From contig JBNGIO010006317.1 of assembly GCA_049999805.1 (NCBI GenBank), positions 779,144-843,143 on the forward strand: DNA of 64,000 nt. Direction: 5' to 3'. The notes under the pieces are model-generated. The model did not search any database and was not told the DNA's origin. It saw only the letters and a list, made by a program, of their open reading frames with translations. The stretch comes from Folioceros fuciformis (taxonomy: Eukaryota; Anthocerotophyta; Anthocerotopsida; Anthocerotales). Numbering within the stretch: position 1 is the stretch's first letter; each line of letters starts with the position of its first letter. This document shows positions 57,406 through 64,000 of the stretch, one piece after another. A program made the position numbers and the translations under genes.

Positions 57406-59052
57406 CTTTTTTAATTATCTTAATATTTTTGCATTTTATTAATCTCAACTAAGAAGACAGCTTATCATAGTTAACTTATAAAATAGTTTCAATAAATTAG
57501 TCTGAAAATTGTCACTACCATGTCTCTTGAGGAAGAATGTTGTTAGAAGGAAATGAATAGTGTTAGAAGCCAGGTTGCAAAGAAGTTAGAGGGGACTCTT
57601 GAAGAGCAGCTATGGAAGAGAAGCTATGGAAGGGGATGCTTGAAGAGGAGCTATGGAAGGAGGTGTTGAAGAGCCTCTATGGAAGGAGATGCTTGAATAG
57701 CAGCTATGGAAGGAGATGCTTGAAGAGCAGGTATGGAAGGAGATGCTGAGGAGCACTAGACTTGGATGGTGAACATGTGAGACATTTCAAATGTAACAAT
57801 TGACAAATGTTGCAATAATCTGCCCATCATTGCAGTTGGAAGATGCCAAGTTGGGCAATAATTTAGTCATGCATGCAATCCACAGATGATAGATGAAATG
57901 CTACTTGTAGGCGCTTGATTGCTCCATGCATGAAAAGGTATGTCCAGAGTTCAGAGCTCAGCCACGGCTTTGGAGCTCCCACACACACACACAACTGACA
58001 AGGAGACTGTGCGTGTATGCTGGCTTACATTTTGCTGGAAAAGTATAGAAATGCTACTTTACACGTAGCCTCAGAAGTGATTGACAGATGTTGATAAGAA
58101 CATTGGGGTTCGTACCACAACGCGGATGCATAATGTAATTGTTCCACGAATGCTAACAACACATCAGAGTTCCTACTCGATGGGGGTCTTGAATACACTC
58201 TGAACCGAATAAGATTGCTCCACATGCCTGCCCATGTCTTGGGCAGAATAATGGGAGGCCTCGACAAAGCACGTGTTGGATGTGGCCAGGTCTAGGCTTG
58301 GATCGAGGCTCGAGTGGAGGGAGCCTAGTCTCCCAGTCTGCCGTCTGTGTGCTTATGGAATGCTTGAAAGCCATGCAGAAGGCTGGCGGCAGTCCTAGAT
58401 GTGGCTTGCATGCTCTTCTCGGCACCAGTGTTCGATTTGTTTAAGGCAGTGGCCAAGCCGACGTATAGGCCACAATCGCAGCGGAGGGTGCGAAAAGTCC
58501 GAGCCAAGGTGTATCTGTAGATCTTGTTTGGGACGTGCATCCGTTACAATCCCTCGCATGTTTTGCCGCGGGAGGGAGAGCTCGGAGGCGACGTAGATCA
58601 GAGACCTTTGGTACGCTGCCATCCGCGTTGTGCTGAGAGCCGAGTTCATTTGTTGATCCAGGGTTGGTCACGCAATTTAGCTTCATCCGACATGAGAATC
58701 TCGCTGCGGTGCGGTTGACAGCTGCAGGGGTCGTGGCTAATTTTGTATGTGGTAGAAGTGTTTGAATTCGGGGCCACGCACTGGTCAGTGAGTGAAGTCT
58801 GTGGAACGAAAAAGTATATATATTATTGTCAGGCGTAGGAAACAATGGGTAAGAACTAAGCCGGTTGATGCAACTCCTCGTAGGAAAGGAAAGCCGCACG
58901 AAGAGTTGTGATCTCGGTTGGTTTTGTCACATGATTTAGCTTCAGCTGACACGGGAATCTCGTTGTTGGTGCTGGTGAGCGTAACAGGGACGGCGCCTAA
59001 CTATATATCATGGTACTAAGGAGGGGATGATACGACGATTATCTGTAGCACG
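57406..59052. other. Intergenic, with a minisatellite; upstream of DLD
   Basis: No gene is recognised. The short open frames on both strands around 58150-58900 do not resemble known proteins. The right part should hold the DLD promoter. Confidence 0.4.
57594..57750. repeat. Minisatellite, units of about 27-36 bp
   Basis: Variants of GCTATGGAAGGAGATGCTTG plus AAGAGCA are repeated about five times, with diverged edges. Confidence 0.85.
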
Positions 59053-62000
59053 ATGGCGCCTGGTGGTGTCCGATACTATGCCTCGCTTCTGCAGCTTCAT
59101 ATCCATATTCTGGACTCCTGTAAGCGCAGGCTGGTGAGTTCAAGTGTGACTGGGCCAGCTGTGACTGCTGCACCTCTGTGTGCACAGAATGGGACGGAAA
59201 GTGCATCAGCTGGATTCCGGCAACTCCTTTCAGGCAGTCTTTTGGCAATTGCTAGCGTTGCGTATGCCTCGAATCGGGAATCAGTCTTGTTGGAAAGCCA
59301 AACGACATCCAGGTGCGGTGCTCTTGCTGGGGGGAATTTCGGGCTTGTTGGGAAGTGGAGAGATTGATTGTTTCACGATTTGGGTGCTCACAGGCTGGAG
59401 ATGGCGGACCGTAAGACAATTCCAAAGCGTCTTCTTTATGAGCTCCACAAGATTTGCGGGGTACTGTACCTAGATACTGAGGCTGTTGGTGGATTCGTTC
59501 AGCTTGGCCTTTGTTCGGATTGGTTTGGTTATTGTGGCCTTGCTGCTGCGCAGGAGGAGAGGGTGGTTCTGGACCATGAGACCAGGTACAATCACGGGAA
59601 GCCGTGGAACACGTACCATGTTATTGAAAGAATACCAGACGCAGTTGTATATCCCAGGTATGTGGGTTGATATGTCGGGAGTGGCTGCATACCATAGTTT
59701 GCATCTGACGGATCAGGTTCTGAGGCACTGCCTCCTTCACTTTTGATTGGCTGCAGGACAGAGGAGGAAGTCGTTGGTATCGTGAAAGCTTGCGCGAAGT
59801 ATAAGGTACGTGACCGTGTTCCTTGCTTCTTGCTTTCGCGTGTGTTGCAGCCCACTGTTCGAACACGAGATGCTGACTGTTGTTGCCGTATGTAGGTTCC
59901 TATCACGGCATATGGAGGAGCTACCTCGCTAGAGGGCCACACAATGACACCGGATGGCGGAGTTAGCATAAACATGACTGAGATGAAGGTTGATAAAAGA
60001 TCAAGTCCCAGGCGCATGTCATTTCGGGTTGGACGAAAATTCAGGAGTTGACTATGCCCTTGGCTGTGCTAGGCAGAAAATTAAACAGCTGCATATTGAG
60101 GACATGGATGTCGTAGTTGAACCAGGAATTGGATGGATAGAGCTGAATGAGTATTTGAAACCGTATGGTCTCTTTTTCCCTCTTGACCCTGGTAAGCTCT
60201 TTAGTGATGGAGGTGGTGCTCTTCCCTGATGCCGTAGCTCGTTTCCTTGTTTCAATTCACCATAAATGATGCCCTCTTCACGGTCTTTCTACTCGATGTT
60301 GTCTGCTGCTTTCAGGTCCAGGTGCAACTATTGGAGGAATGTGTGCTACTCGGTGTTCCGGGTCCTTGGCAGTGCGGTGAGCATCTGTAGAATGCGAAGG
60401 TTTCCCCGTCGTATCAAGACGCTGACTTGAATTTGATCACTGACATTGCAGATATGGGACAATGCGTGACAATGTGATCTCCTTGAAGGTTTGCTTTTTC
60501 TCCCTTATCTAGCCTTTCATCATCCGAAAAAACCTGTGAAAATAACAGACGAAGGTGGGGCTTGGCAGGCAGTCTTGTCGAACGGCGATGTTGTCAAAAC
60601 AGCCGCTCGTGCTCGGAAAAGTGCGGCTGGGTATGTATATTTGCATGAAATGACAGTTACGAAGATATTAACAAACTTTTCGTCAAACCGCTAGCTGCTG
60701 TGGCTCTTACGTGATCGTGGCCTTGTCAGATATGACCTGACAAGGTTGTTTATTGGAAGTGAAGGCACACTGGGTGTCATTACAGAAGTTACGTTGCGCT
60801 TGCAGAAGATTCCTGAGTCGTCTGTGGTAGGTTGCTGCTTGAGGATCCTTGAGTTTGTGTTAGCAATAGACTGAAGACTTCTCAACAACTTGTGTTTGTA
60901 CGATCCTAGGTGGCGATATGTAGTTTCCCTTCGGTGCGAGATGCTGCTGACGTTGCTATAGCCACAATGCATTCAGGCATTCAGGTATGTACTACTCTGT
61001 TGATAGAAATGTGACACCATGCGTTCCTTTAACCTTTTGCAATCCTTTGTTTAGCTCCGAATGTCCATTTCCCTGAGCCCTGTTTGTAAATTCAGTGCAG
61101 GTGTCAAGGGTGGAGCTTCTAGATGAAGTGATGATGAAGGGCATTAATTTAGCAAATGACAAAACATATCCTGAGGCACCCACCCTTCTATTTGAATTTA
61201 TTGGGACAGGTAAAAGTGTAAAGCTTCGCAATCCGTGTGTCAAACGTTTTGTGATTTAGAAGTACTGACGTCTAATCTGTCCGTCTAACCAACCTCCCAT
61301 GTACTCCTTACGGGTATAGAAGCATATGCTTTGGAACAAACCAACCGTGTAAAGAAAATTGTCGAAGAACATTCTGGATCTGACTTCCAGTATGCTGACA
61401 CAGCTGAGGAAAAGGTTAGGCTGTGGAAGGTGAGCACGGAAGTCCCTAAGACATTTTTTTATGTCTCTTCGTTTCTCGTAGGGTGAGCACTTTTCTAGCA
61501 TCTTTATCGTTGATATTTTGAGCCCTTGAAGCTTAGGTTCATGTGTGCAGATGAGAAAAGAAGCCTTCTGGGCATGCTCAACTCTTAGACCTGGCGCTGA
61601 GATTATGGTTACGGTACGAACAGCTCGTACGGTTTCGAGTCTGCTTATCTCTGTAGCGGATGCTTGTTATAAGGTCAACATGGAATTTTTGGATATCACC
61701 TTAACGTGCTTCTTGCAGGACGTCTGTGTCCCTCTGTCAAGGCTTGCAGAATGTATAGCCGAAGCTAAAGAGCAGCTAGATGCGTCTCCACTGATCTGGT
61801 AGCTGTATACCCTGCATGATATGTCTTTGTTCTCAAAGTATCGGTCGCTGAAGTGGTACTAATATGCATCCACCCCAGCCCCATCATATCTCATGCAGGA
61901 GACGGGAACTTTCATGTTGCCATTCTTTTCGACCCTGCAAGCAGAGAGGAAGTTGAGGAGGCAGAAAGGCTGGCAAACAGCATGGTGCGAACAGCCCTTT

Positions 62001-62362
62001 CTATGGAAGGTGGGTGCTAAGTTGTTCCAGCAGTTGTGGCAGTTTCTGATTGAAAGTCTCTTGCAGTCCCGTGTAATGATTTCTCGCTTTTTTTTAATTA
62101 AGGTACCTGCACTGGAGAGCATGGAGTTGGAATGGGCAAGACGAAGGTAATCACGATTCAACTCGGTTGATGCCCCAGCCAGCTCTTTGGTTTCTTCTGA
62201 ATGAAGGGTGGAAACTGATTCTGTGTACTCCTGAGCGTGCAGTATTTGGTGGAGGAGCTTGGTGAAGAGGCTTTAAATGCTATGGGAAACATAAAGCATG
62301 CACTGGACCCTGACAGTCTTATGAATCCTGGCAAGGTGGTGCCACCGCAATTTTGTTACTAG
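59053..62362 (+). CDS. DLD: D-lactate dehydrogenase (cytochrome), mitochondrial
   Basis: Eighteen exons read from splice sites: 59053-59312, 59394-59460, 59554-59657, 59757-59805, 59896-59988, 60077-60191, 60316-60376, 60452-60488, 60569-60630, 60730-60826, 60910-60984, 61101-61209, 61320-61429, 61551-61613, 61719-61798, 61879-62009, 62103-62146 and 62243-62362. All phases agree and give 558 residues. Exon 1 is a mitochondrial presequence followed by a hydrophobic stretch ([15 protein letters not shown]). The FAD-binding PCMH domain follows: [58 protein letters not shown]. The C-terminal FAD-oxidase domain has [28 protein letters not shown] and ends [12 protein letters not shown]. Known: plant DLD is a flavoprotein that oxidises D-lactate from the methylglyoxal (glyoxalase) route and passes electrons to cytochrome c. 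Exon 8 is only 37 bp. Confidence 0.94.
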
Positions 62363-64000
62363 TTGATTTGTTTATTTCAAGCACGAACGTTCTTGTACTC
62401 GGTATAGGGGTACCGCAAAGCTGAAAGTTCTCGAATAGGTACGGAAACTGAGCAGCTGCACGCTTCAGTCTCCCGCTTTGCCCGTTTAGCGTATATTCGG
62501 TCTGCAGTTCTTATAGTTTGCATGCACTGTACTCCTCTGTTCCAGAGAGGAGACTATCTAAATATGTAAATATGTAGATCACAGTCTGGACTGTATGAAA
62601 TATTGATACGGATACCATCATATATTATACGATCCCGTTTTTTCAAGCCAAGGCTGTGCAGGTAGTGGGCGGCTTCGGGGCGTCCCGATCCGGCCAAGAC
62701 AAGTTTTTTTTTCTCCCACCCACCGGAACACATCAATGCTTCCTCCTTAAGGGTTTCAGTGTTCCATACCCTGAAGGGGAACCCAACTAAAGGCAGCATG
62801 CTCCCAGCTGAAGATAGCATGCTCTCTGTCTCCTCCGTCACCCGAACCCAAGTCATTCTGTATTCAGCGGCAAATCGCCAGCCATGGCTCGTGGCATGTG
62901 GGTAGCCATTAGAATGTGAATATAATTGTCAATGCAAGCAACTGCATGCCCTTCTAACAAACATAGGAGGTAAAATAGTAAACCCTCATAGAAGGGCAGT
63001 TGCCCTTTTAGCAAACATAAGAGGTCAACTAATGAACCCTAACAGTGCATTATGGTGTGGGTTGCAGACCAGCACAAAGGTTCAGCGCTATTGAGGTTGA
63101 TGACAAGAATTGAAAGGGAGGAGGTTGAGTGTGGGCAGAGTGAACGAGTGGTTTGGCATACTCAGTACACTTGCAGCAACCTGTGGAATCACGATGCGCA
63201 TGAGATAATACATTCATTGCAATGGTGGAAGGCAAGCACGTTGTGTGCCTACTTGTCCATGGTGCAAAACCCTAAAATCCTTAGACATGGGTGAGCCATT
63301 GCAGACGAAGTCTGGAACAAGTGCGGACCAGTCTGGAACAAGTGCGGACCAATCCTTGTTCCTTCGCTGAGCAAGTGTAGACCAATACATGTTCCTCACC
63401 GAGCAAGTGCAAACCAATAGCTGAGCTGAGCAAGTGTAGACCAATACATGTTCCTCCGCCGAGCAAGTGCAAACCAATAGCTAAGCTGAGCAAGTGCAAA
63501 CGAATACTTGGTCCTGTAATGAGCAAGGCGAGGAAGGGGAATCCATAAACCAATACTCGTTCCTCCACTAAGCAAGCAAATGAATACTTGGTCCTCTAAT
63601 GAGCAAGGGGAATTCATAAACCCATATGCATACGCTGAAAGATTGGCGATCAGTTCGTCCATTGAGCATGGAAGAATGGTGGTCAAATCGGTCGCTGAAT
63701 GACGGTCGATTTGAAGGGGCAGAAAAAGCATAGGAAGAGGCTTCTGCATGTCGAAACATTGTCAATGGCCCAGAAAGAAAGAAGGTGTCAAAAGAAGATT
63801 CTTTTAGTTTCTTGATTGGTCCATTGAAGTAGAAAAGAAAAAACATTTTATCGTATGGCAACTAGGGATGCGACGTGAAGCCCTAAATTTTGTATGTACA
63901 TAAGATTCTGAGAAATATTCTGAGGACATATGTCAAAAATATAAAGATCACTTTGGGTGCAACGGATACGTGCGGGCTATCGGACACGATGGAAGGATAT
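62363..64000. other. Downstream region, no gene recognised, with a minisatellite
   Basis: Short open frames on both strands do not resemble known proteins. A pair of related segments containing TTCTAACAAACATA / TTTTAGCAAACATA lies at 62940-63045. Confidence 0.4.
63308..63610. repeat. Minisatellite, period about 59 bp
   Basis: GAGCAAGTGTAGACCAATAC and GAGCAAGTGCAAACCAATAG half-units alternate. Two full copies of about 59 bp (63368-63426 and 63427-63485) are flanked by diverged ones. A 21-bp duplication (GTCTGGAACAAGTGCGGACC) precedes them at 63310-63350. Confidence 0.85.

Noticed and set aside
58441-58899. 152-residue minus-strand open frame upstream of DLD
   Set aside because: The composition looks random and no family resemblance is seen. 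It is probably non-coding flank.

Overview
The window is nuclear DNA of a land plant. Genes carry many short introns (mostly about 75-150 bp, GT-AG), the actin introns sit at the usual plant positions, and there are three large plant-type PPR genes. Two of the PPR proteins end in Gly-Arg-Pro instead of Asp-Tyr-Trp and carry a Lys-Pro in the deaminase domain. This is the DYW:KP type, known from hornworts, lycophytes and ferns and linked to U-to-C organellar RNA editing. A seedless plant is therefore likely. The compact introns combined with abundant transposons make me favour a lycophyte over a fern or hornwort, but I cannot settle this from the sequence alone.

Layout. 0.6-20 kb is a gene-rich block. 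It holds PPR gene 1 (minus), a nine-exon secreted heparanase-like GH79 gene (plus), an actin gene (minus), an intronless THEP1/NTPCR-type NTPase (plus), PPR gene 2 (plus, three exons, no deaminase domain) and PPR gene 3 (minus). A 100-N gap lies at 9342-9441. 20-24.3 kb holds a small SDHAF4 gene (minus), a decayed duplicated stretch and a five-exon HAD phosphatase gene (plus). 24.3-29.5 kb is AT-rich and contains a 3.6-kb PIF/Harbinger transposon with recognisable terminal inverted repeats and TTA target duplications. 30.0-42.0 kb (minus) is one gene of about 49 exons for the tandem-cassette DExH helicase ASCC3. It diverges from an intronless, GC-rich zinc-dependent dehydrogenase gene at 42.7-44.0 kb.

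44.0-50.2 kb is repeat territory: a 35-bp minisatellite with a 10-N gap, a decayed MULE-like transposase with a SWIM finger (minus), and a broken pogo/Tigger-like transposase (plus). 51.4-53.3 kb has LSM6 (plus, three exons) and an intronless C2-domain, tail-anchored protein (minus). 53.6-57.4 kb is a decayed LINE (minus) with endonuclease, reverse transcriptase and RNase H parts. Its 3' end runs into a (TAAA)n tail just upstream of the C2 gene. 59.1-62.4 kb is an 18-exon mitochondrial D-lactate dehydrogenase gene (plus). The right end carries another minisatellite.

Functionally the genes are mostly unlinked housekeeping genes. The coherent theme is organelle RNA processing: three PPR proteins in 19 kb, all with an N-terminal motif resembling the PDF motif of organellar single-stranded DNA-binding (OSB) proteins. 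Two have a U-to-C type deaminase domain and one lacks any deaminase. Mitochondrial metabolism (SDHAF4, DLD) is also represented.
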